Positions 1 to 5,874 of a DNA stretch of 24,762 nucleotides are shown here, one piece after another. A model generated the notes under the pieces. That model saw only the letters and a list, made by a program, of their open reading frames with translations, searched no databases and was not told where the DNA came from. Numbering within the stretch: the first letter of the stretch is position 1; every line of letters starts with the position of its first letter. A program made the translations under genes and the position numbers. The DNA is taken from the NCBI GenBank assembly GCA_039183635.1, contig JBCDBL010000064.1, positions 1 through 24,762 on the forward strand, in the 5' to 3' direction. The stretch comes from JBCDBL01 sp039183635 (GTDB taxonomy: Bacteria > Pseudomonadota > Alphaproteobacteria > Caulobacterales > Parvularculaceae).

Positions 1-13
1 GCTCTTCCGATCT
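1..13. other. Residual Illumina adapter sequence
   Basis: The first 13 bases, GCTCTTCCGATCT, are identical to the 3' end of the standard Illumina sequencing adapter. They sit exactly at the contig edge, where untrimmed adapter is expected. They are not biological sequence and should be masked. Confidence 0.93.
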
Positions 14-22
14 TGACGACAT

Positions 23-35
23 TGCATGTCATGCA
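23..35. promoter_or_regulatory. Perfect dyad upstream of the GntR gene
   Basis: TGCATG-T-CATGCA is a perfect 6-bp inverted repeat around one central base, 65 bp before the preferred start codon of the GntR-family regulator. Regulators of the HutC/UTRA subfamily commonly bind short dyads near their own promoter, so this could be an autoregulatory operator. That role is inferred from position and symmetry only. The site is also only 10 bases from the adapter junction, so its natural upstream context is missing. Confidence 0.35.
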
Positions 36-100
36 GATCGCGGTCACCCTCACCGCACGCTCTCTCTCCTCACGCTCCGGCTCCCCGCTCGAAGGCCCCG

Positions 101-832
101 ATGTCCGACTCTCCGACGTTGACGCCCGGCCGTCCTCGCCATGCGCAGCTCTCCGACTGGCTGCGTGATCGCCTGACCTCGGGGCACTACGCGCCCCACG
201 ACCAGCTCCCGAGCGAGAGCGAGCTCGGGGATCTCGCGGGCGTAAGCCGGATCACGGTGCGCCGTGCGCTCTCGACGCTCGAGAACGAGGGGCTGATCTA
301 CCGTCGTCAGGGCCTGGGCTCCTTCGCCGCGCCGCCGGCGATCCCCCAGGGGCTCGTGCGGCTCACCGACTTTGCACAGGACATGCACCGCGCGGGGCTC
401 GCTGCGACGAGTCGCGTGGTCCACCACGCAGCGGAGCCTGCGCCGCCCGCAGCCGCTGCGGCGCTCGAGTTGAAGGGGGGCGCGACCGTGATCAGGCTCG
501 ACCGCGTTCGGCTCGGAGATGGGGAGACCGTCGCGATCGACCGTACCTGGCTTCCGCCCTTCTACGCGCAGTTCCTGGAAGGGCGTGACCTCGCCGCCGA
601 GACGATCTACCAGATCCTCGAGCGAGAGCACGAGATCCCTGTCGAGCGGGCCCGGTATCGGATCGAGGCGACGCTCGCCTCGGCGAACGACGCTCCGCTC
701 CTCGGCGTACCCGAGGGCGCCCCGCTCCTCCTCGTCGAGCGACTGAGCTATACCGCTGCCGACAAGCCGGTCTACTACCAGCGTCGCTACTACCGCGCGG
801 ATCGAGTCTCGTTCGACCTCGAACTCGCGAGG
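101..832 (+). CDS. GntR family transcriptional regulator (HutC/UTRA type), on foreign DNA
   Basis: A DNA-binding regulator with an N-terminal GntR winged helix and a C-terminal UTRA effector-sensing domain. With the start at 101 (MSDSPTLTPGRPRHAQLSDW), the winged helix spans about residues 12-78, including the typical LPSESELGDLAGVSRITVRR stretch. UTRA follows to about residue 240 and ends near YYRADRVSFDLELAR. An upstream ATG at 26 adds a Ser/Pro-rich tail unlike the family and overlaps the dyad at 23-35, so 101 is preferred. The frame continues to 904, but after about 832 it reads antisense through comM, so its natural C-terminus is probably lost or altered. Codon use (Leu CTC, Gly GGG, almost only Ile ATC) differs from the rest of the window and looks actinobacterial. 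The effector cannot be deduced. Confidence 0.85.
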
Positions 833-834
833 TC
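824..834. other. Chimeric junction between unrelated sequences
   Basis: To the left, the + strand encodes a GntR protein ending ...FDLELAR. To the right, the - strand encodes ComM, still recognisable as ...GTQVLSPPVPG...APDLA down to about 826, where ComM proteins would continue into an 'ADIKGQ'-like segment. Both match up to the same 11 bases, CTCGCGAGGTC, which contain the palindrome CTCGCGAG (824-831). Both reading frames run through the joint into nonsense. Together with the adapter at base 1 and the codon-usage shift, this indicates a library or assembly chimera rather than a natural rearrangement. Confidence 0.8.
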
Positions 835-1398
835 GGGCGCCGGCGGGCCTTCCAGGAGCGCGCCGGGGACGGGGGGCGAGAGCACCTGGGTTCCCTTAAA
901 ATGATTGACGAGCTGAATCAGCGTTCCCGGCGCCAGAATCTCAGCGTCGCCCCCGGCCCAGGCGGCTTCCGCGCCGCAAGCCTTGGGGCAGATCAGGCCG
1001 AGGTCGTGGGCGTTCGCCCCGACGGCGGCGGGCAGGGCGCCGGCGACGGGCGCTACGGAGGCGTCGAGGCCAAGTTCTCCGATGACGGCGTAGCCCGCCG
1101 CCGCGTCCCTCGGAACCGCCCCCATCTCCACAAGCAGACCGAGGGCGATGGCGAGGTCGTAGTGGCTCCCCTCCTTCGGCAGGTCCGCCGGGGCGAGGTT
1201 CACGGTCACCCGTTTCGGCGGAAACCCGAGGCCGATGGCCGAAAACGCCGCCCGCACCCGCTCCCGCGCTTCCGAAACCGCCTTGTCGCCAAGGCCCACG
1301 ATGGCGAAGGTCGCCGCCCCCGAGGCGAGCTGCACTTGCACGTCCACGGGCCGCGGCTCCACGCCGTCAAAGGCGAAGGTGACGATTTTGGCGACCAT
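826..1398 (-). CDS. comM: ComM / YifB family Mg-chelatase-like AAA ATPase, N-terminal fragment
   Basis: ComM proteins are hexameric helicases of the Mg-chelatase-like AAA+ family that promote branch migration in natural transformation. Only the first ~190 residues remain, of about 500. They show the N-terminal 'ChlI' subdomain: FAIVGLGDKAVSEARERVRA, then VNLAPADLPKEGSHYDLAIA, GELGLD and NHFKGTQVLSPP. The Walker A and B motifs lie beyond the break. The start at 1398 (MVAKIVTFAFDGVE) is preferred over 1419, because a GGAGAG Shine-Dalgarno sits 6 nt upstream and the homology begins here. The 3' part is cut off by the chimeric junction at 824-834. Residues read beyond that point (to 790) belong to the foreign sequence. 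The chromosomal copy in the organism is probably intact. Confidence 0.9.
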
Positions 1399-1669
1399 AA
1401 GGGTCTCTCCCCATTTCAAAATTTATGGTTAACGTTACGCCAAAAGAGTGAATAAAACAAGAACAAATAGTGAATTTGAAGCTGCTGCCTTCAGCATAGC
1501 CCATAAAGCTGCGCGACGCCCGTGATGTTGTCGCCGCCCTATCCGGCGGCGTCGGCGTCTGCGAAAACGATCCGCATGGCCGCGGCGAGGGGCGATTGCT
1601 TTGGCGCTGCGGGCGCGTAGCATGGGCGGCGGCTTATTTGGACGCGGGACAGTTACAGGGCGGGCGGAA

Positions 1670-3265
1670 ATGCAGACTTCACAAAACCACTACGATGCGG
1701 TGATCATCGGCGGCGGCCATAACGGCCTTGTATGCGCCTTCTATCTTGCCCAGGCCGGGATGAAGGTGAAAATCCACGAGCGCCGCAAGATCGTCGGCGG
1801 GGCCGCCGTGACCGAGGAGTTTCACCCCGGCTTCCGCAACTCCACCGCCAGCTACACCGTCAGTCTGCTCAATCCCGGCATCATAAAAGACATGAGGCTG
1901 AAGGAGCGCGGCCTGACGTTTGTAAAGCGGCCGATCTCCAATTTCTTTCCCCTCGACGACCGCCGGTACTTAAAACTCGGCGGCGGCCTCGCCCGGACCC
2001 AGGAAGAGTTCCGCAAATTCTCAAGCCGCGACGCGGCGCGGTTGCCCGACTATGAGGCGCGCATCGAAGCGGTCGCCGACGTCCTGCGCGACATCGCCGC
2101 GAAAACGCCGCCCAACCCCCGGGCGGGCGTGCGCGGCGCATTGAAGGCCGCAACGCAGTTGTGGCCCGTCGCCAAAGGATCGGGCGAGCTGCAACAGGAC
2201 GTGTTCGACCTGTTTACGAAAAGCGCCTCGGCCTTTTTGGACGCCTGGTTCGAGAACGAACATGTCAAGGCGGCGTTCGGATTCGATTCGATTGTCGGCA
2301 ATTATGCGAGCCCCGACACGCCGGGCTCCGCCTACGTCCTGTTGCACCATGTCTTCGGGGAGGTCGACGGCGAAAAGGGCGCCTGGGGCCACGCCGTCGG
2401 CGGCATGGGCGCGATCACCGAGGCGATGCGCCAGGCCTGCGTTGAAAACGGCGTCGACATCAGCACGGCCTCGCCGGTGAAATCCGTTTCGATCAAGGGC
2501 GACCGCGCCGTCGGCGTCCGGTTGGACAACGGCGAGGAGACGTTCGCGCGCCGGGTGATCGCCAACGTCAATCCGAAATTGCTGTTTGAAAAAATGGTGC
2601 CTTCGGAGGCTCTCGACCCGGAATTCGCCGCGCGCATGCGCGCCTACCGCTGCGGCTCCGGCACGTTCCGCATGAACGTCGCTTTAAACGAATTGCCCGA
2701 TTTCACCTGCTTGCCCGGCAAGGAGGTCGCGGAGCATCACCAGTCAGGCGTCATCATCGCCCCGACCCTCGAATACATGGACCGCGCCTACACGAGCGCC
2801 AAGGCCGACGGCTGGTCCTCGGCGCCGATTGTGGAGATGCTTATACCGTCGACGATGGATTCGACGCTTGCGCCGGAGGGCAAGCACGTCGCCTCCCTGT
2901 TCTGTCAGCACTTCGCCCCGACCCTGCCCGACGGCCGGACCTGGGCGGCGGAGCGCGAACGGGCCGCCGACGTCATCATCGACACCGTTACGCAGTATGC
3001 GCCGAATTTCCGCGACGCCATTGTCGGCAGGATGATTTTATCCCCGGCGGATCTTGAAGAAACGTTCGGCCTTGTCGGCGGCGACATCATGCACGGCGCC
3101 ATGACGCTCGACCAGATGTGGGCGGCCCGCCCGGCGCTCGGCTACGGCGATTATCGCAGTCCCGTGGACGGACTTTATCTCTGCGGCTCCGGAACCCACC
3201 CCGGCGGCGGCGTCACAGGCCTGCCCGGCCGCAACGCCGCGCGGGAGATCATGCGGCGGATTTAA
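1670..3265 (+). CDS. FAD-dependent phytoene dehydrogenase-like oxidoreductase (PYROXD2/COG1233 type)
   Basis: A 531-residue flavoprotein of the NAD(P)/FAD-dependent amine-oxidase/phytoene-desaturase superfamily. The N-terminal Rossmann motif is clear: VIIGGGHNGL (residues 11-20), then the FAD-ribose-binding acid in KIHERRKIVGG. The C-terminal FAD motif is DGLYLCGSGTHPGGGVTGLPG. This long-insert architecture fits the bacterial relatives of PYROXD2 better than true CrtI, and no other carotenoid genes are nearby. The substrate is unknown. The start is the ATG at 1670; the upstream in-frame ATG at 1601 adds 23 residues of low-complexity, non-homologous sequence. The 271 bp between comM and this gene is AT-rich next to comM and must hold both divergent promoters, but I see no convincing -35/-10 pair. 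Confidence 0.9.
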   Translation: MQTSQNHYDAVIIGGGHNGLVCAFYLAQAGMKVKIHERRKIVGGAAVTEEFHPGFRNSTASYTVSLLNPGIIKDMRLKERGLTFVKRPISNFFPLDDRRYLKLGGGLARTQEEFRKFSSRDAARLPDYEARIEAVADVLRDIAAKTPPNPRAGVRGALKAATQLWPVAKGSGELQQDVFDLFTKSASAFLDAWFENEHVKAAFGFDSIVGNYASPDTPGSAYVLLHHVFGEVDGEKGAWGHAVGGMGAITEAMRQACVENGVDISTASPVKSVSIKGDRAVGVRLDNGEETFARRVIANVNPKLLFEKMVPSEALDPEFAARMRAYRCGSGTFRMNVALNELPDFTCLPGKEVAEHHQSGVIIAPTLEYMDRAYTSAKADGWSSAPIVEMLIPSTMDSTLAPEGKHVASLFCQHFAPTLPDGRTWAAERERAADVIIDTVTQYAPNFRDAIVGRMILSPADLEETFGLVGGDIMHGAMTLDQMWAARPALGYGDYRSPVDGLYLCGSGTHPGGGVTGLPGRNAAREIMRRI

Positions 3266-3271
3266 GGGGGC

Positions 3272-3288
3272 GCCGCATTCGATGCGGC
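3272..3288 (+). terminator. Possible weak terminator hairpin after the oxidoreductase
   Basis: GCCGCAT-TCG-ATGCGGC forms a perfect 7-bp stem with a 3-nt loop, starting 6 bp after the stop codon of the oxidoreductase gene. No U-tract follows directly, so it may be a processing or stability hairpin rather than an intrinsic terminator. Confidence 0.35.
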
Positions 3289-3394
3289 TGGCGCAGCACC
3301 CGAAGTGACGCCGAAGTTTTTGTCTGAAACAGATCTGGGCGGTGTACAGGCGCTCATCGCGAGCCGGGCTTTTACGCCTATACCTGCAATAGAA

Positions 3395-3433
3395 CATGTT
3401 CCGACCAACTTGTGGCCACTTGGTCGGAACATG
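3395..3433. promoter_or_regulatory. Perfect 14-bp inverted repeat upstream of the cyclo-ligase gene
   Basis: CATGTTCCGACCAA (3395-3408) and TTGGTCGGAACATG (3420-3433) are exact inverted repeats separated by 11 nt (CTTGTGGCCAC). The dyad lies 22 bp before the ATG of the 5-formyl-THF cyclo-ligase. It could be an operator for a dimeric repressor of TetR or similar type, or a leader hairpin in the mRNA. There is no U-run, so a terminator role is unlikely. No regulator gene is adjacent. Confidence 0.6.
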
Positions 3434-3455
3434 CGTTAGGCTTTATGGACAGGCG

Positions 3456-4037
3456 ATGACGAAAACAGACACCGCACACAAAAAAAAGAATTTGCGCATC
3501 GAAGCGAAACGCATCCGTGCGGCTATTCCGAGCGTTATAGAAGACGCCGCCGCCTTCGCCGCGCGATTTATCGAGACATCCTTGCCCTTAAAGAGCCGTA
3601 TCCTTGCGGGCTATTGGCCGATGCGCGATGAGGCCGATCCGAGGGCGCTTATGGACGCCGCCCGGGCCGCCGGGGGGGCGCTCGCCCTGCCAACCATTTC
3701 GCAACCGAAACACCCCCTTGTTTTCAAGTCTTATACGCCTGGCGAGGCTCTTGCGTCCGGGCCCCACGGCACATCGGAACCGGGGCCGGCGGCGATGGCG
3801 CTCACCCCGGACATTGTTCTGGTTCCCCTCTTGGCCTTTGACCGGCGGGGCGGGCGTCTTGGGTATGGCGGCGGGTATTATGACCGCACCCTGGCCGCGT
3901 TACGCGCAAAAGGCTCTGTCACGGCCATCGGCCTCGCCTACGCCGCACAGGAGGTTGACGCCGTTCCGACAGACCCGCTAGACGAGCGGCTGGATTGGGT
4001 GGTGACAGAACGCGGCGCGCTGGAATGCCGCGTATAG
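3456..4037 (+). CDS. 5-formyltetrahydrofolate cyclo-ligase (MTHFS / YgfA)
   Basis: This enzyme converts 5-formyl-THF to 5,10-methenyl-THF with ATP, returning an inhibitory storage folate to one-carbon metabolism. The 193-residue protein (usual length ~180-200) has the basic N-terminal KKKNLRIEAKRIRAAI, GYWPMRDEADPRALMDAA in the middle, and the family signature GRLGYGGGYYDRTLA (ATP/folate site), followed by GLAYAAQEVDAVPTDPLDERLDWVVTE. The start at 3456 (MTKTDTAHKKK) is chosen because the earlier in-frame ATG at 3396 lies inside the inverted repeat at 3395-3433. Its TAG stop (4035-4037) is the first three bases of the REP-like element that follows. It is probably co-transcribed with ymdB and yebC. 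I see no 6S RNA in the upstream gap, although the two are often linked. Confidence 0.93.
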   Translation: MTKTDTAHKKKNLRIEAKRIRAAIPSVIEDAAAFAARFIETSLPLKSRILAGYWPMRDEADPRALMDAARAAGGALALPTISQPKHPLVFKSYTPGEALASGPHGTSEPGPAAMALTPDIVLVPLLAFDRRGGRLGYGGGYYDRTLAALRAKGSVTAIGLAYAAQEVDAVPTDPLDERLDWVVTERGALECRV

Positions 4038-4101
4038 GGCGGGGTTCACCCCGCCGCCTCACATCTTAAAGACACCAAATGGCGGCGTGAACCCCGCCCT
4101 A
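4035..4101. repeat. REP-like palindromic element, copy 1
   Basis: Left arm 4035-4055 starts TAGGGCGGGGTTCACCCC; right arm 4081-4101 ends GAACCCCGCCCTA. The arms are inverted repeats of 21 bp with one mismatch, around a 25-nt spacer. Each arm is also a small hairpin (GGCGGGG-TTCA-CCCCGCC). A second copy is at 5806-5869. The element fills almost the whole gap between the cyclo-ligase and ymdB: it supplies the stop codon of the former and ends 3 bp before the Shine-Dalgarno of the latter. It resembles REP/BIME-type elements; no RAYT transposase is present in the window. Confidence 0.85.
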
Positions 4102-4116
4102 CGCAGGAGCCTTCCT

Positions 4117-4935
4117 TTGCGCATTGGATTTTTTGGAGACGTCATGGGCCGGGCCGGGCGGACCGCGGTGGACGAGCATCTGCCGAGGCTGAGACGCGCC
4201 CTCGCCCTCGATTTCGTGGTCCTTAATGTTGAGAACGCCGCCGGCGGGTTCGGCGTCACCCAGGCGGTCTGCGAGCATATGCTGGAGGCGGGCGCTGATG
4301 TGCTGACCACCGGCAATCACGCCTTCGACCAACGGGACGAGCTTGACGTCTTCGAACGCGAAGAGCGGCTTTTGCGGCCTGTGAACTTCACGCCCGGCCT
4401 TCCTGGCCGCGGCGCCGGCGTGTTCCAGGATAAAAGCGGCCGCCGCGTCCTGGTCGTCAACATCCAGGGCCAGCGCGGCATGCCCCAGGCGATGAACGAC
4501 CCCTTCGACGCGATCGACGCCGAGCTGGAAAACGCGCCCCTCGGCAAAGTGGTCGACGCCGTCGTCGTGGACATGCACGCCGAGACGACCTCGGAAAAGC
4601 ACGCCATGGGTCATTTTTGCGACGGCCGCGCCTCCCTTGTCGTCGGCACTCACACCCATATCCCGACGGCCGATGCGCAGATCTTGCCAAGAGGTGCGGC
4701 GTACCAAACCGACGCCGGCATGACCGGCGACTATGACAGCGTCATCGGCATGAACAAGGAAGAGCCGTTGCGCCGGTTCGTCACCAAGTTGCCTGGCGGC
4801 CGGTTCACCCCCGCCTCCGGCGAAGCGACCATGTGCGGCGTTTTTGTGGAGACCGACGACGCCACGGGCCTGGCCACGCGCTGCGAAATGGTGCGCGTCG
4901 GCGGACGGCTTGCGGAGGCTGTGCCGGCGCGCTAG
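4117..4935 (+). CDS. ymdB: YmdB / TIGR00282 family metallophosphoesterase
   Basis: A calcineurin-like metallophosphoesterase of the YmdB family. Characterised members act as 2',3'-cyclic-nucleotide phosphodiesterases. The 272-residue protein matches the family length and shows the metal-binding motifs in order: GFFGDVMGRAGRTAV (N-terminus), NVENAAGGFG, TTGNHAFD, the VVDMHAETTSEKHAMG segment and VGTHTHIPTADAQILP, with GMTGDYDSVIGM near the end. The start is TTG at 4117 (reading MRIGFFGDVMG): an AGGAG at 4105-4109 lies 7 nt upstream, and the family usually begins exactly here. The in-frame ATG at 4087 lies inside the REP-like element and should not be used. It is likely in an operon between the cyclo-ligase and yebC. 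Confidence 0.93.
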   Translation: MRIGFFGDVMGRAGRTAVDEHLPRLRRALALDFVVLNVENAAGGFGVTQAVCEHMLEAGADVLTTGNHAFDQRDELDVFEREERLLRPVNFTPGLPGRGAGVFQDKSGRRVLVVNIQGQRGMPQAMNDPFDAIDAELENAPLGKVVDAVVVDMHAETTSEKHAMGHFCDGRASLVVGTHTHIPTADAQILPRGAAYQTDAGMTGDYDSVIGMNKEEPLRRFVTKLPGGRFTPASGEATMCGVFVETDDATGLATRCEMVRVGGRLAEAVPAR

Positions 4936-4983
4936 GTAACGCGGCCTAACAGGGTTAGACGATACAAAACGTAAGGACGGGCC

Positions 4984-5727
4984 ATGGCGGGCCATTCCAA
5001 ATGGGCGAACATTCAACACCGCAAAGGGCGCCAGGACGCAAAGCGGTCGAAACTGTTCTCAAAATTGTCCAAAGAAATCACCGTGGCGGCGAAAATGGGG
5101 ACGCCGGACCCGGAGATGAACCCGCGTCTGCGCCTGGCCGTACAGACCGCAAAATCGCAATCGATGCCGAAGGACAATATCGAACGGGCGATCAAAAAAG
5201 CCGCCGCCGGCGAAGGCGATAATTACGAAGAGATCCGGTATGAAGGTTTTGGCCCCGGCGGCGTCGGCGTCATCGTTGAGGCGCTGACGGACAATAAGAA
5301 CCGCACCGCCGGCGAAGTGCGCACCATCTTCAACAAAAACGGCGGCAATTTGGGGGAGACGGGCGCAGTGTCCTTCGGTTTCGACCGTATGGGCGCCATC
5401 GAATATAACGCCGATGTGGGCGATGAAGACGCCGTCATGGAAGGGGCGATTGAGGCCGGCGCGGAGGATGTTGAAAGCTCCGAGGACGGGCATACGATCT
5501 ATACCGCCGGCGAAGACCTTGCTGAAGTTGCGAAAGCCCTGGAAGGCGCCTTTGGCGAGCCGTCTTCGGCAAAGCTCGTCTGGCGGCCGCAAAATATGAT
5601 CGAACTGGAAGACGAAAAAGCGCCCACCATGCTGAAGCTTATGGACGCCCTCGATGATTGCGACGATGTGCAAAACGTCTACGCCAATTTCGAAATTTCT
5701 GAGGAGGCGATGGCGAGTTTGGGGTGA
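4984..5727 (+). CDS. yebC: YebC/PmpR/TACO1 family protein
   Basis: A 247-residue member of the widespread YebC family, first described as DNA-binding regulators (PmpR) and more recently linked to translation, matching mitochondrial TACO1. The N-terminal signature MAGHSKWANIQHRKGRQDAK is textbook. KEITVAAKMGTPDPEMNPRLRLA, the PKDNIERAIKKA helix, the YEGFGPGGVGVIVE strand and the NKNGGNLGETGAVSFGFDRMG segment follow. An AAGGA Shine-Dalgarno at 4973-4977 sits 6 nt before the ATG. It is the last gene of the + strand cluster. In many bacteria ruvC follows yebC; here a terminator and convergent acnA follow instead. Confidence 0.96.
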   Translation: MAGHSKWANIQHRKGRQDAKRSKLFSKLSKEITVAAKMGTPDPEMNPRLRLAVQTAKSQSMPKDNIERAIKKAAAGEGDNYEEIRYEGFGPGGVGVIVEALTDNKNRTAGEVRTIFNKNGGNLGETGAVSFGFDRMGAIEYNADVGDEDAVMEGAIEAGAEDVESSEDGHTIYTAGEDLAEVAKALEGAFGEPSSAKLVWRPQNMIELEDEKAPTMLKLMDALDDCDDVQNVYANFEISEEAMASLG

Positions 5728-5768
5728 GCCGGCTATTCCATTTCTTTTTCAGATGACCAGGCAAACAA

Positions 5769-5800
5769 AAAAGCCAGCCGCACATTGCGAGCTGGCTTTT
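5769..5800. terminator. Bidirectional intrinsic terminator between yebC and acnA
   Basis: AAAAGCCAGC (5769-5778) pairs perfectly with GCTGGCTTTT (5791-5800), with a 12-nt loop that can add 3 bp (CGC/GCG). The A-run on one side and T-run on the other give a GC stem followed by U in both directions, which suits the convergent genes yebC (+) and acnA (-). Confidence 0.85.
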
Positions 5801-5805
5801 ATTGT

Positions 5806-5869
5806 GTAGGGCGGGGTTCACCCCGCCTATGCGTTCATTATGGACAAGGCGGGGCGAACCCCGCCCTAC
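5806..5869. repeat. REP-like palindromic element, copy 2
   Basis: Left arm (5806-5827, starting GTAGGGCGGGGTTCACCCC) and right arm (5848-5869, ending GAACCCCGCCCTAC) are 22-bp inverted repeats with one mismatch, around a 20-nt spacer. The left arm matches the left arm of copy 1 (4035-4101) base for base over 21 nt. It lies between the yebC/acnA terminator and the acnA stop codon, 5 bp from the latter. Confidence 0.87.
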
Positions 5870-5874
5870 GAATG

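Noticed and set aside
1425..1440. CtrA-like box (TTAACC with a near TTAA-N7-TTAA) upstream of comM
   Set aside because: The second half-site is mismatched, and single TTAA motifs are frequent in AT-rich gaps.
1496..1560. Minus-strand stretch reading GGDNITGVAQLYGLC then stop, resembling the end of a PP2C phosphatase
   Set aside because: Only about seven residues fit the family, a TAG stop lies immediately before them, and the sequence further upstream shows no PP2C motif. Chance is the simpler explanation.
3266..3455. 6S RNA upstream of the 5-formyl-THF cyclo-ligase, a common linkage
   Set aside because: The gap has about the right length, but I see no long imperfect hairpin with a central bubble; its only strong structure is the 14-bp dyad.
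4087..4116. ATG 4087 as the start of ymdB
   Set aside because: It lies in the REP-like element and adds non-conserved residues; TTG 4117 has an AGGAG at ideal spacing and matches the family N-terminus.
5059..5673. 204-codon minus-strand frame across yebC
   Set aside because: Antisense to a complete yebC with no recognisable motif or ribosome binding site.
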